DNA from: Xylaria sp. FL1777 | Taxonomy: Eukaryota > Ascomycota > Sordariomycetes > Xylariales > Xylariaceae | Assembly: GCA_022578965.1 (NCBI GenBank) | Contig: MU400760.1 | Span: 1-54,191, forward strand | Length of the DNA: 54,191 bases | Reading direction: 5' to 3' | In this document: one piece after another, positions 11,701-21,501 of the stretch | How positions within the stretch are numbered: position 1 is the first letter of the stretch | Layout of the letters: each line of letters begins with the position of its first letter | Made by a program: the position numbers and the translations under genes | Notes under the pieces: generated by a model | Told to the model about the DNA's origin: nothing | The model's database searches: none | The model's input: only the letters and a program-made list of their open reading frames with translations

Positions 11701-14457
11701 AAAAGCTAATATATGCTTAATAATAATTAAACTAGTTATTAAAAAACAAACATATAATATTTTTGCTAGTAAATATAGCAAGCTAAGCTTTTTAAACTTT
11801 ATAATATTAAAAAGTAAAACTTTTGTTTAATTAATTAATATAATTATTTAAAGCGTTAAGTATTAATATTATATATATAAACTAGCTTTAGCGTTTATTT
11901 ATATTATAATTACTAAAGTTATAAGTTTTTATTTTTAGTTTTTACTATTATATAAAAGCAGAAAATAAAAAGTTAGCATTATTAAATAGCACTATTTTTT
12001 TTGCTTAAAAGCTTTTAACTTTAGTTTTGCTTAAAGTAATAAAAACTTAAAAATAAATGCAATAAACGTTAAATAAGCTAAAAAATTAAAAATAGCTTTA
12101 TATATAGTTTAGCTAGCTTTTATATAAAACATTATATTATTTTTAGTAAAAAAGCTTAAGCTTTTTAAAATATAGCTTATAAGCTTTAAAAAACTTTAAG
12201 TTATATATATAAACAATTAACTATAATGCAAGTTTAAAAGTTTTACTGCGTAATAACTATGCTTTATAATGTTTAGTAAAAATAATAATATAGTTAGCAA
12301 TATTTTAAAAGTTTTTTAGTAGCATTATTTTAAATTGCTTATTTATATTAAGTATATTTTGCATTATACTTTGCTAAGTTATTTTTAATTAATTTTAATG
12401 CTTAAAAAAAAATAAAAAAAGCTGCTTTAAAGCATAATTTATAAGTTAAAAAATATACTACTTAAATATATTGTTTAATATTTATAGCATACTATACTTT
12501 TGCATTATATTTTTTAAGCTAAGCTTTTATAATAGTTTTTTTAACTTATTAGCTATATAATAATTTTAAGTAATATATTATAGCTATAATACTTAAAAAA
12601 AAATACTGCTAATGCAAGTTTACTTAAAAAACATAAGCAATACTTAATTAGTAAACATATGTTTAATATATTTAATAGTAATAAACTGCTTTAATAGTAT
12701 ATTATTATTAAGCAATGCAAATATTATTAGCTTTTTAATAAGCTTAATAAAGCAAATAATATAAGCAAACAAAAAATTATTTAGTTAATATATTAAAACA
12801 AAAAAAAAAAAAGTTATAAGTAATAAAATTAATTAGCAAAAACAAGCAAATAGTTTATTAAAAAAGCAGTTTATAAAAGTTTATAGCAATTATAATATAA
12901 AACTAAAGCATATAATATTTATAGCATATATTATAATAAAGCAGCATAAAAACATTAAATAAAGTAAATAATATATAATATAGCTAGCTTTTATAAAACT
13001 AAAAAGCATTAAAAAAAAAAAAAAGATTAAGTAATATTACTTATTACATTAATAAGTAAGCTTTGCTTTAATAGTATTATTTTAGTAAGTTTAAGCTAAA
13101 AAACAACAAATTAAACTATAGTAAATTAAAAAAATAAAATCTTTTTATAAATATTTATATATATTACTTATAAAAATTATATAACTTAATTTAATATAAA
13201 ACTACTTTTTTAACTTAAAAGCTAGCTAACATAATTTTTACTATTTTTAGCTTTTTTATATTTTAAAACAAATATTATAAATAAAAAATTTAATAATATT
13301 TTTAAAATAAGCTATTATTATTATATGCTTTTTTAGCTAAGCATATTAACTTATAAAACAAAGTATATAAAAATATTATATTATTAATTAAGTAAAAAAG
13401 TCTAATAATATAAAGCATATTTTAAAAAATAAAGTTAATTTATATAGTATTAAAATAAAAGTACTATTAGTTTACTGTTAAAAAATAGTTTATATAAAAT
13501 TTTTGCAAAGTACTTTTTACTAAATAATTTATAGTTATATTTTTAATATTATATTTTTATAAAAAAAAAATAAAACTAGCAAAATAACTAAACAAATGTT
13601 AGTTATATAAAGTTTTAAAGTAGTTTTAAAATAATTTTATATATTTACATAAAATAATATATTATAATTAAATATATTAAAAAAAGCTAAAGCTTTTTGC
13701 TAAAGCTTGCTAAATATTTACTTTTGCTTTAGCTTAAGTAAAACTAATAAAATGCTAAACAATAATTATAAATAAACAAAAAGCATATAAAGCAAATAGC
13801 ATATAGTTTTTTACAAACTGTTTTTATATTTTAAATAGCAAATAAATAGTTTAATGTTTAAAAATTAAAAAAAAGTAAAAAAAAACAAAATAAACAGTAT
13901 TATTAAAACTATATTTAAAAAAGTTAAGCTATAAATTTTAGGTTTTATAAAGTTTTACTAAGTTAAAAATATAGTATAAATTTTAAAAAAAAATAAATTA
14001 AAAAAAAAATAAATAACTTAAATTTAATATTGCTAAAAAAAATATAGCAAAAAAATAAAGCTAAATAATATAACTATTAATATTATATTAATAAGTAATA
14101 TATATTTGTTAATAAATATTATAATAAAAGGCTTTAATAAACAAAAAAAAAAGCGTAAGCTTATTAGCATTAAAAAAAGTATGCTAAAAAAAAATCTGTA
14201 GTACTTTTAGCTTAACATAAAATAAAAAAAAGTTAATAAAATTATTTTGTTTTAAAAAATTAATATAAAAAGCTAAAAAGCTTTATATAAAATAATTAGT
14301 TATATGTTTTAATATATAGCTAGCTATATTTATTACTTTATTTATAAAAAAAAATTAGTATTATAAATCTAAAAATAAAAATAAAAACTATAAAAAAAAA
14401 AAAAATAGCTTATAAAAAACTAACTACTTTAAAACTAAAAAAAACAAAAAAAAAAAA
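8736..14457. other. AT-rich desert, no gene recognised
   Basis: About 5.7 kb with no open frame longer than a few tens of codons apart from low-complexity ones, and no recognisable RNA gene. Short degenerate internal repeats occur (for example around 9640-9850), but no clear unit can be defined by eye. Confidence 0.7.
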
Positions 14458-14539
14458 AGCTTTTAAAAAACAAAATATTTTAAAACTTAAAGTTTTTTTA
14501 AAAACTTTAAGTCTTAAAATATTTTGTTTTTTAAAAGCT
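14458..14539. repeat. near-perfect hairpin with 40-bp arms
   Basis: The arms 14458-14497 and 14500-14539 are complementary along 40 bp with a single mismatch (a transition) and a 2-nt centre. The outer ends read AGCTTTTAAAAAACAAAATA on the left and its complement on the right. It could be a foldback element remnant or a replication-generated palindrome. No terminal target duplication was recognised. Confidence 0.9.
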
Positions 14540-15480
14540 GTTTTAAAAGTATAAACAAGCTAACAATATAAATAAAAATAAAAAAAAACAAAAAAAACAA
14601 AAAATAAAGCATATTATAGTTGCATTAATAAAAATAAAAATATAAAATTTGTTTTTATATATAATAACATATATTATTAAATAAAAAAAAAAACTACTAG
14701 CTAAGCTAATTATAATAAACTAGTAATAAAAAAAAAAAAGCAAAAGCAAAAAAATAATGTTTATTAAAAATAAAAGCTTTGCTAGCAATAAAAACAAAAA
14801 GATTTTGCTGTAATAAAGTAAAAAAAAGGTTAAGTAATAAAGCAATAAGCCTATTTAAAATATAAAGCATAAAAAACAAAAAAAAAATCAAAAAAGAAAA
14901 AATAACTAGTTTTAAAGCGTTTAAAATAGTGCTATTACTTTTGTTGCTATTAAAAAGGCTTAAGTTATTAAAACTAAAAAAACTTTAAAATTAAAAACAA
15001 GCAAAAAAAGCAAAAAAAAAAAAAAGTTTTAATTTAAGCAGTTTAAAATTTATAGCATTACTATTGTTTAAATTTAAAAAAGCAAAGCTATTTATATATA
15101 GCAATTCTAAAAATTGCTTAAATAAAAAAGTAAAAAGTAATAATAGCACTTAAAAATAAATAAAAAAAAGTTAAGTAGTTAAAAATAAAACGTTTATAAA
15201 AAAAAAAAAAAATAAGTAAAATTAACTGCAAGTAAAATAATAGTAGTATAAAAGTAAATTAAAAGTTAAAAGCAGTAAAATAAAAGTATAAAAGTATATA
15301 AATATTAAAGTGTTTTTATTAAAAAACAAGTTAAAAAAAAAATATAAAATTAACTAAAAAATTAAGCAGCTTTTTGTTTTAGTTTAATAATTTGTTATAT
15401 TTAAGCTTTTTTGCGTTTTTACTAATTATATTTAGCAGCTAATAAAAATATAGTAATTAAGCTATAAAAAAAACAGTAAA
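14540..15480. other. AT-rich sequence, no gene
   Basis: A-rich on the + strand, with only low-complexity open frames (for example 14706-14891 on the minus strand). Nothing else is recognised. Confidence 0.65.
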
Positions 15481-15612
15481 GCAAGCAAAAATAGCAATAC
15501 AACAAATAAAAGCGCTAAAAAAAAGCAAGCAAAAATAACAATACAACAAGTAAAAGCGCTAAAAAAAAAGCTAAAGAAGCGCTAAACAAGCACTAAACAA
15601 GCACTAAAAAAT
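15481..15612. repeat. 44-bp tandem repeat with a 12-bp tail array
   Basis: GCAAGCAAAAATAGCAATAC at 15481 recurs with one change at 15525. Each unit ends in AAAAGCGCTAAAAA, and a partial third copy follows. The tail then carries ACAAGCACTAA twice in succession. The sequence is A-rich with no frame conserved as coding. Confidence 0.8.
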
Positions 15613-15949
15613 AAGCTTAATAATAGTATGCAACTTAAAAAAAAACAAGCTATAACAAAAATGCAAATGTAATAAAAACGAAAAAAAGAAAAAAAAAAAA
15701 AAAAAGCAATAATAATAAGCAATAAAATTTATAAACAAATTTTTATAATATATATTAAAAAAGTTATAATGTTGCAAAAAAATTAATACGCAGAAAATTA
15801 AATACATTAAGCAGCAAAAAAAAAATAATTAGCTTTAAATAAAGCAATATAAAAGTACTATTACGTTAAGCTAGCAGATTGCAGAAATAAAAGCACGCAA
15901 AGCTAGCAAATAATTAAGCATAAAAGCTATTAGTAAAAAAATCGATAAA

Positions 15950-16076
15950 AATTTTCACTAAGTTAAACGCATAAACACGCTACTAACCTTAACCCAAGAA
16001 ACGGAAAGATTTTTGTACGGTTTTACCTATAGGTACACAGGTAAAAAAACCGCGCTATAAAACAGCACAGCGGGTT
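15950..16076. other. GC-preserved patch with hairpins, possible transposon end
   Basis: About 125 bp are visibly less AT-rich than the surroundings. The patch holds a perfect palindrome ACCTATAGGT (16025-16034). This lies inside a larger inverted repeat, with CGGTTTTACCT at 16019 pairing with AGGTAAAAAAACCG ending near 16052, and there is a weaker hairpin between AACCGCGCT and AGCGGGTT at the right end. Such clustered inverted repeats are common at DNA-transposon termini. No transposase or partner end was identified. Confidence 0.45.
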
Positions 16077-16084
16077 ATTAATAA

Positions 16085-16613
16085 TAATAATTGCATTATT
16101 AGCTAGTTTATTTAGTTTGCTAAGCTTTTTAATAAATTTTAAAAGTTTTAAAGCTATTAGTTTTTTTAAAAAGTAACTATTAAGTAAACTAAAGCTAGAA
16201 TTATTAAAAGTTTATAGTTTTATAATAAAGTAAAAAAATAATACTAATTAATAAATTAATAAATAAAGCTTAATTTTTAACTGTTTAAACTTAAAATATT
16301 ATAACATAATAAAATATTTTAATTATAAAATTAGCGCTAAATATAAGTATTACTATAAAAAGCTTTAAGCAATATTATAATTATTATTTTTAAGTTTTAT
16401 TAGCAAATAGTTTATAAGTATAAGTAGTATATATATATATATAAAGTAAACCTTAGCTTAAAAATTAACAAAAGTTCTTTAAACTAAAATATATAAAACG
16501 TAAGCCTTAAACTTATAAATACATTTACATAAGCCCTTAAAGAAAATAAGTTATAGCTTATAGCAAGCATAGCTTACTATTCTATGTTTTTAGTTTAAGG
16601 CACCTAAGATAAC
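16085..16613 (-). repeat. dispersed repeat E1, mutated copy 1
   Basis: On the minus strand this 0.53-kb repeat begins GTTATCTTAGGTGC at 16613. It matches 27070-27600 over its whole length and the less mutated copy starting at 20176 over at least 250 bp. Differences from the GC-rich copy are nearly all C/T or G/A transitions, including the loss of two GC-rich hairpins. No coding sequence is evident. It may be a non-autonomous element. Confidence 0.85.
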
Positions 16614-16735
16614 TTTAAACCAAAATTCTAAGTTTATATTAAAAAAAGTAAAAAAAAGTTATAATTAGTAAAAAAATAAAATAGCTAAAGAAATATACAC
16701 ATAAAAACCATTTTAGTTTAAACCACTTAAAATAA
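16611..16735 (-). repeat. short dispersed repeat E2, copy 1
   Basis: About 125 bp on the minus strand match 21611-21738 on the plus strand. Both begin with the (T)TATCTTAGGTGCTTTAAACT-like terminus shared with E1, and both end in TTTGGTTTAAAG. The copies differ mainly by transitions. Sharing a terminus with E1 suggests one MITE-like family with different interiors. Confidence 0.75.
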
Positions 16736-17825
16736 CGTTTTTTATTTTTAGCATTAATATAAAAATATTAACTTTTTAACGGATTAAATATTTAATACTA
16801 GTTTTAATAAATAAATAAATAATAATATAGCATTAAAATAAACAAAACATTTTAAAAAATATATTTAGTTGTTTTAAATAAACAAATATTAATTATTAGT
16901 GCTAAACTAATATAAAAGTTATATATTAGCTATATTTAAAAAGTATTATAAAAAAATATATTATAATTATTATTTTACTTTTTTATTTATTATATTTAAT
17001 TTAACTATTTAACGTTAAGCTTTATAGCGTTTTAAAGTAAACATATAGTTATTAAATTAATAAATTTATTAAGTTATATATTAAATATATTATTAAGCCT
17101 AAGTTTTTTATTGCGTTTAAAAAAGCTTTTTTTATTACTTTTTTAAAATTAAATATTTAAAAAGGTTTTTAAAAGTTAAGTTTAATATTTTATAATTTAT
17201 AAGCTATAATTTTAAAGTTAAATATATAGTTATAATTATTAATACTAATTTTTAATATTATTAATTTGCTTAATCTTTAAATTTTTTAAACGTTAAAAAT
17301 TATTAAAAAAGTAAATATATAATTAACTTTTATTAAAAGTTAAATTTTTAGTTATTAAAAAAGCTTTTTAAAGCTAATTTTAAAAAGTATTAATTAGCTT
17401 ATAAAATTAAATTAAATGTTAATATATTAAGTTATTTTTATAAAAAATAAAGTTTAAAGCTTTAAAAAATAAATAAAGCACTTAATAAGCACTAAAAAAA
17501 TAAATAAAAGCGCTTATAAAATAAAAAAAGTTTTATAATAAAAAATATAACTAATTTAATTACTTAAAAACATATATAAAACTTAATATAATTATAAACT
17601 AAGTGTATTATATTAATAATAATATAAATAATGTAATAAAATCAGCTATAATTCGAAAACTTATAATAAAAATATTAAAACAAATAATAAATTTAAATTT
17701 AATTAATTTTTAATAATAAATGCTTTAATTATAAAGTTATTAATTAAATATAATAATATTATAAAAAGTAGCTAATTTACTTAAATAGTTAATTTATTTA
17801 TAAATTATATTATATTATATATTTT
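16733..17825 (+). repeat. subtelomeric block S, copy 1
   Basis: About 1.1 kb matches the segments 50931-51838 and 53766-53980 in the same orientation. For example, AGCATTAATATAAAAATATT near 16750 corresponds to AGTATTAATATAAATATATT near 50948. It is uninterrupted here, so it serves as an empty-site reference for the R1 insertion in the right-hand copy. It has no open frame. Confidence 0.85.
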
Positions 17826-18005
17826 AATTATAATTATTATTTATAAAAATAAAGTTATTTTAGTTAAATTAATTAATTAATATTATTAAAGTTATTTTAA
17901 AATAATTATAATTATTTTTAAATATTTTATTATAAAAATTTAATATAAATAATATATTAAACTTAAAAAATAACTTATTTAATAAAATAATTATATTAAA
18001 TAAAA

Positions 18006-18439
18006 GGAATTAATATAAACATATAAAAAATTAATATAAATATATAATGCTTATAAGCATATAACAAATAACTTTTTAATTACTAGTTGCACTATAACTT
18101 AAAACATATTCTTTAAAAGCTAATTACGAAAGAAATCTAGAAATGCAAACGGTTTGTTTATATAACTAACAGTTGCTAAGATATTTACAGTTAAAGAAAA
18201 TATGCTAATAAACTAAAAAGTAACCTTTTATATAAGCATAGAACATAAATATCTCTGCGACTATAAGTTATACAAACAAGCCGTTTGCATTTTTAGATTC
18301 TTTTTGCAATTAGCTTTTTAATAACTCCGGTTGCATTATAGTGCAATAAGTAGTTATAAAGTTATTTAAAAAACAAGCCTATTATATATCTATAAAGCCA
18401 TATATTTGTATTAATTTCTCATGTGTTTATATTAATTCC
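18006..18439. mobile_element. foldback element with long terminal inverted repeats (MULE-like MITE)
   Basis: The 434-bp element begins GGAATTAATATAAACA and ends TGTTTATATTAATTCC. Its arms of about 180 bp are inverted copies of one another, differing mostly by transitions; for example, ATGCAAACGGTTTGTTTATA on the left corresponds to TACAAACAAGCCGTTTGCAT on the right. It is flanked by a perfect 10-bp direct repeat, TTAAATAAAA, at 17996-18005 and 18440-18449. Long inverted termini with a 9-11 bp target duplication are typical of Mutator-type elements. There is no coding capacity, so it would be non-autonomous. Confidence 0.8.
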
Positions 18440-18462
18440 TTAAATAAAAAATATATAAAACA

Positions 18463-18500
18463 TAAAAACTATTTTAATTTAAAGCACTTAAAATAACTTT
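18463..18500 (-). repeat. fragment of an E1/E2-type terminus left of the vam7 island
   Basis: On the minus strand the sequence GTTATTTTAAGTGCTTTAAA matches the E1/E2 terminus, with transitions only. It points away from the vam7 island, mirroring the E1 copy that begins at 20176 on the other side. Confidence 0.6.
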
Positions 18501-18603
18501 ATTTATTATTACACTTATTTTTAAAAAAACTAAAACATGCCTTTGCTTGCTTATGCAATAATGAATATTTAACTAAATGAACAAATAGCCGCACAAAGTA
18601 CAA

Positions 18604-18727
18604 GCCAATATTAATGATGTATGTCTAACTAAGCCAGCGTCAATCAGGGCGTAGTGAAATGCCCAGCCAATATTAATGATGTATGTCTAACTGAGCCAGC
18701 GTCAATCAGGGCGTAGTGAAATGCCCA
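18604..18727. repeat. 62-bp perfect-period tandem duplication
   Basis: Two adjacent 62-bp units (18604-18665 and 18666-18727) begin GCCAATATTAATGATGTATG and differ at a single base, A at 18631 against G at 18693. The composition is balanced, unlike the nearby desert. It lies downstream of the vam7 stop, at the left edge of the GC-rich island. Confidence 0.95.
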
Positions 18728-18769
18728 GCTTCACGTACTTGAACTAAAGCCCGGGCGAAGCAAGCTCCT

Positions 18770-18775
18770 TTTATT
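18770..18775 (-). terminator. candidate polyadenylation signal for vam7
   Basis: The minus strand reads AATAAA here, 140-145 nt downstream of the vam7 stop codon, within the balanced-composition 3' region. The position is plausible for a fungal 3' UTR. No other signal is visible, and there is no transcript evidence. Confidence 0.45.
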
Positions 18776-18914
18776 GGACCTGGAGCAGCAAGCAGACGCA
18801 TTCAACACACCAAGCGGCCCAATCCACAACGCCGCGCAAGATGTCGACAGCTCTGACAAGAATTTCTGGAGACAGGAGAACGCACCAAACAATGAGCCCG
18901 AGGAAGGCTTCCAG

Positions 18915-20012
18915 TCACGAAACCTTGTTGGCGCGACTCTTGGCGATGTTGACCTTACCGGTGAGAACATCGGCCTGAGAATTGACGTGATCGAGCATTG
19001 CGGTCTGCTCCTCTACTTCGACATGGATGGCCTCGGCCATCTCCCGCTGGCGGCGGATGATTTTGTTGAGAGCCTCAACGTCGCGATCCTGATCCTGCAT
19101 CATCTGCCTCTGAAGTTGCGCGACACCCTGGTTGTCCAGTTCTCTCGTCAGTTCGGTCTCGGCCAGCGGGACACCGAGGACTCTCCCACGGCCTTTGACC
19201 GCCGCGTTCCCGATGAGTGCGACCTTATCCGCCGTCGATGGGACGCCGCCTCGAAGGGCGGCCTTGGTAGTGGTGGGGATGGTTGAGCTCAGCTTGTCCA
19301 GGTCTTCCCTATCAACGAGGGCGGCAGCGAGCAGGTCCTTCCGCCGGCGGATCTCACCGTCGCCCAGCCGCCTCGTGTCCTCGATGGTCTTCAGGCCGTC
19401 CCGCAGACACTTTAGGAGCCCACCGGCTTTAACAAGGGCCTTCTTCGCAGCTGACCCTGCCTCGAGGGCCACGGCGTTCTCCGCCGCAGTGTCTCGTCTA
19501 GCTAGACATCGGCGGGCTTCCTGGAAGTCCCTCTTCATCTCGGCATGCAGGTCGAGCCACGTCCCAGGATCCTGCGAAGCAGCGACGTTCGCAGCGTCCC
19601 TGTTGGGCACGCCGTAACCGGCCCTCACACTCGCGGCGCTGTTGGCGGCACTGTTGAGGCCGGGGAGGTTGAGAAAGGTGCGCCAGGCGGGTGTGTCGCG
19701 CCACCTGCGATCGGGAGACTCGGCGATGGCGCGGAGGTATGCCTCGAGACGGCGGCGGCGGTCCTCAGTCAGCTCGGGCGAGTTGAGGGTGGATTTGAAC
19801 CACGATTTGGCGGGGAGGGGGGCAGGAGGGGTCACGCCGACGAGATCGGTCAGGGCACTGTGAAGAGCGGCAAACTCGGAATACCGCTTCTGGACGACGT
19901 AGGTGCGCAGTGGTAACCGCAATGTGATGTTGTAGAGAGTGTACGGTTTGGACCCGTCGGCGGGTGTGTGCAGAGACGTTGTAGGGATCGTGATCTCGGC
20001 GGGCGGTGCCAT
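18915..20012 (-). CDS. vam7: Vam7-like vacuolar Qc-SNARE with PX domain
   Basis: The 365-aa protein has a PX domain (about residues 5-117) with the phosphoinositide-binding signature KRYSEF (42-47), a proline loop PPAPLPAK (62-69) and the basic helix RRRRLEAYL (85-93). A central region of about 185 residues follows, then a C-terminal Qc-SNARE helix (about 306-362) with RRQREMAEAI and the zero-layer Gln at 336. There is no membrane segment. This order is that of Vam7, a soluble SNARE recruited to PI3P on vacuoles for fusion with Vam3, Vti1 and Nyv1 under HOPS; that role is family knowledge. The start is the first in-frame ATG, in a good context (A at -3, G at +4); the open frame upstream to 20138 begins only with GTG. 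No intron is needed. Codons are GC-rich, unlike everything around. About 165 bp upstream the sequence becomes repeat E1, so the promoter is short or overlaps the repeat. It appears intact, and expression is unknown. Confidence 0.9.
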   Translation of the reverse strand: MAPPAEITIPTTSLHTPADGSKPYTLYNITLRLPLRTYVVQKRYSEFAALHSALTDLVGVTPPAPLPAKSWFKSTLNSPELTEDRRRRLEAYLRAIAESPDRRWRDTPAWRTFLNLPGLNSAANSAASVRAGYGVPNRDAANVAASQDPGTWLDLHAEMKRDFQEARRCLARRDTAAENAVALEAGSAAKKALVKAGGLLKCLRDGLKTIEDTRRLGDGEIRRRKDLLAAALVDREDLDKLSSTIPTTTKAALRGGVPSTADKVALIGNAAVKGRGRVLGVPLAETELTRELDNQGVAQLQRQMMQDQDRDVEALNKIIRRQREMAEAIHVEVEEQTAMLDHVNSQADVLTGKVNIAKSRANKVS

Positions 20013-20175
20013 GATGGCAGTAGAGTACGGCCACACACCTTGATACTTTATCGCTGTGTACCTAGGTGTTAAAGCTGGGCGGATTGGGAACCATGAACGC
20101 TCTGGGCTCTGAGCGTGGCTGTTGTTGTTTGCGGACACACTAACGGTAAAGAAAGCGGTAGTTACGTAGTTCTGT
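20013..20175 (-). promoter_or_regulatory. short upstream region of vam7
   Basis: About 160 bp of balanced-composition DNA separate the vam7 start codon from repeat E1. They remain open in the vam7 frame to 20138 but lack an ATG, so they are read as 5' UTR plus promoter. No TATA box is clear. Any further control elements would have to lie inside the repeat. Confidence 0.5.
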
Positions 20176-20430
20176 GTTATCTCAGGTGCCTCAGACTAGA
20201 AACATAGAACAGCGGGCTACGCCCGCTGCAAGCTATAACCTACCCCCTTCGGGGGCTCGTGCAGATGTATTTGTAAGTCTAGAGCTTGCGTTTTATATAT
20301 TTTAATCTAAAAAACTTTTATTGATTTTTAAGCTAAAATTTATTTTATATATATATATATACTATTTATACTTATAAATTATTTATTAATAAAACTTAAA
20401 AATAATAATTATAATATTATTTAAAGCTTT
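20176..20430 (+). repeat. dispersed repeat E1, least mutated copy, with two GC-rich hairpins
   Basis: The copy begins GTTATCTCAGGTGCCTCAGA. It contains a perfect 8-bp stem (CAGCGGGC at 20210-20217, loop TAC, GCCCGCTG at 20221-20228) and a second hairpin of five C and five G around TTC (20243-20255). Beyond about 20290 it becomes AT-rich like the other copies, and similarity can be followed to about 20430, fading after that. The GC-rich first 110 bp show what the element looked like before mutation. Its class is unknown. Confidence 0.8.
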
Positions 20431-20999
20431 TTATAATAATATTTATATTTAATGTTAATTTTAAATTTAAGCATATATTATAACTTATATAAGTTTTAAA
20501 GCAAATATATAAAAAAAGCTAAAGGTTTTTTACTAATTAAATATATTTATAATTTATAAAAGTTATAATATATAATAAAAAAAGCAAATTATATTATTTT
20601 ATTTTAAATACTTAATGCTTATAATAAAATAAAGCAATATAATTATATAAAATTTATTATAATACTTTAATTATAAAAAAATAAATTATAACTTATATAT
20701 TTAAATAATTAAACTATATATAAATTAAGAAATAAAATAATTAATAAAAAAGCTATTTAATAATATAAATAAAGTAATTATAGCTAATTTTTATTATATT
20801 ATTTATAATGTTTAAGTTTATGTTTTTAAATTTAATATAATATTTATAGTTTTATTTTTATTATATAATTTAGCTTAAATTTACTTTAATTAGCTAGTTA
20901 ATTTATTTAGCTATTTTATTTTATTTTAATAAAAATAAAAGTTTTAAACTATAAAAATTAAATATATATAAAATAGTATATATTTTATGCTTTAAAAAC
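20431..20999. other. AT-rich sequence, possibly diverged E1 interior
   Basis: There is no open frame. Weak similarity to the distal part of E1 may continue into the first part of this stretch, but it cannot be established by eye. Confidence 0.5.
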
Positions 21000-21501
21000 G
21001 CTAACGCATCCCTTAATTAACTTGGCTACCCCATTGAATGGGCCACCTAGGCTTAGCGTACCGGCTCACCCACTAAGCATACAGGGGTACTTAATAGCCA
21101 TTATGGTTTTCTTTGAATAACTTTACCAATATTAATCGTACAGCAATATAGTTGGTGTCTTTGGAATCCTTATGAAATAACGGATCTAATAGTATTTTTT
21201 ATAATTTTATAACTATTTTTCCAACAGCGGTATAACAAACCACGCTAAATTTTAGCGTGGTTTTTCACACAGCCCTTAATAAAATAGCTACAAAATTACA
21301 GAAAATGCCATTAGATTCGTCTTTAAGTTAGAATTCCAAAAATACTAATTATATGGCTATACGATTCGTATTGGTGAAGTTATTCCAAAGTAACTGTAAT
21401 TGCTTTTAAGTACTTCTGTATGCTTAGTGGGTGAGCTAGTACGCTAAGCCTAGGTGGCCTATTCAATGGGGTGGCCAAGTTAAGTAGGAGATGCATTAGC
21501 T
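21000..21501. mobile_element. 502-bp near-palindromic foldback element
   Basis: The left end GCTAACGCATC and right end GATGCATTAGC are inverted copies. The arms stay complementary through blocks such as CCACCTAGGCTTAGCGTAC and CTCACCCACTAAGCATACAG. At the exact midpoint (21250) lies a perfect palindrome, AAACCACGCTAAA and its complement around a single T. The arms differ mainly by transitions. GC content is higher than in the surrounding DNA. No target duplication was recognised at these ends, and repeat E1 starts immediately to the right. It is probably a foldback MITE; there is no coding sequence. Confidence 0.85.

Noticed and set aside
14706..14891. 61-codon open frame on the minus strand
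   Set aside because: A hydrophobic Phe/Leu run produced by A- and T-rich tracts; no start context or domain.
15604..15807. 67-codon open frame on the minus strand
   Set aside because: Contains a long Phe run from a homopolymer tract and overlaps a minisatellite; not a credible gene.
15983..15995. Interstitial telomere-like motif CTAACCTTAACCC
   Set aside because: Only two degenerate units, with no array; likely coincidental.
18731..18970. Minus-strand frame that could extend vam7 by a 3' intron
   Set aside because: Would need a poor donor (GTTTCG) and adds a tail unlike any SNARE; the direct stop at 18915 gives a normal Vam7 C-terminus.
18774..19286. 170-codon open frame on the + strand opposite the vam7 3' end
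   Set aside because: It has no ATG start (TTG at the reported start, and none upstream to the in-frame stop) and mostly mirrors vam7. The first 48 residues outside vam7 look mildly protein-like, but there is no domain.
19132..19916. Several other open frames within vam7 on both strands
   Set aside because: Overlapping frames in a GC-rich coding region, with Arg/Ser/Pro-rich translations and no domains.
20013..20138. 42-residue N-terminal extension of vam7
   Set aside because: The extension begins with GTG and contains no ATG; the downstream ATG has a good context and gives the usual short leader before the PX domain.
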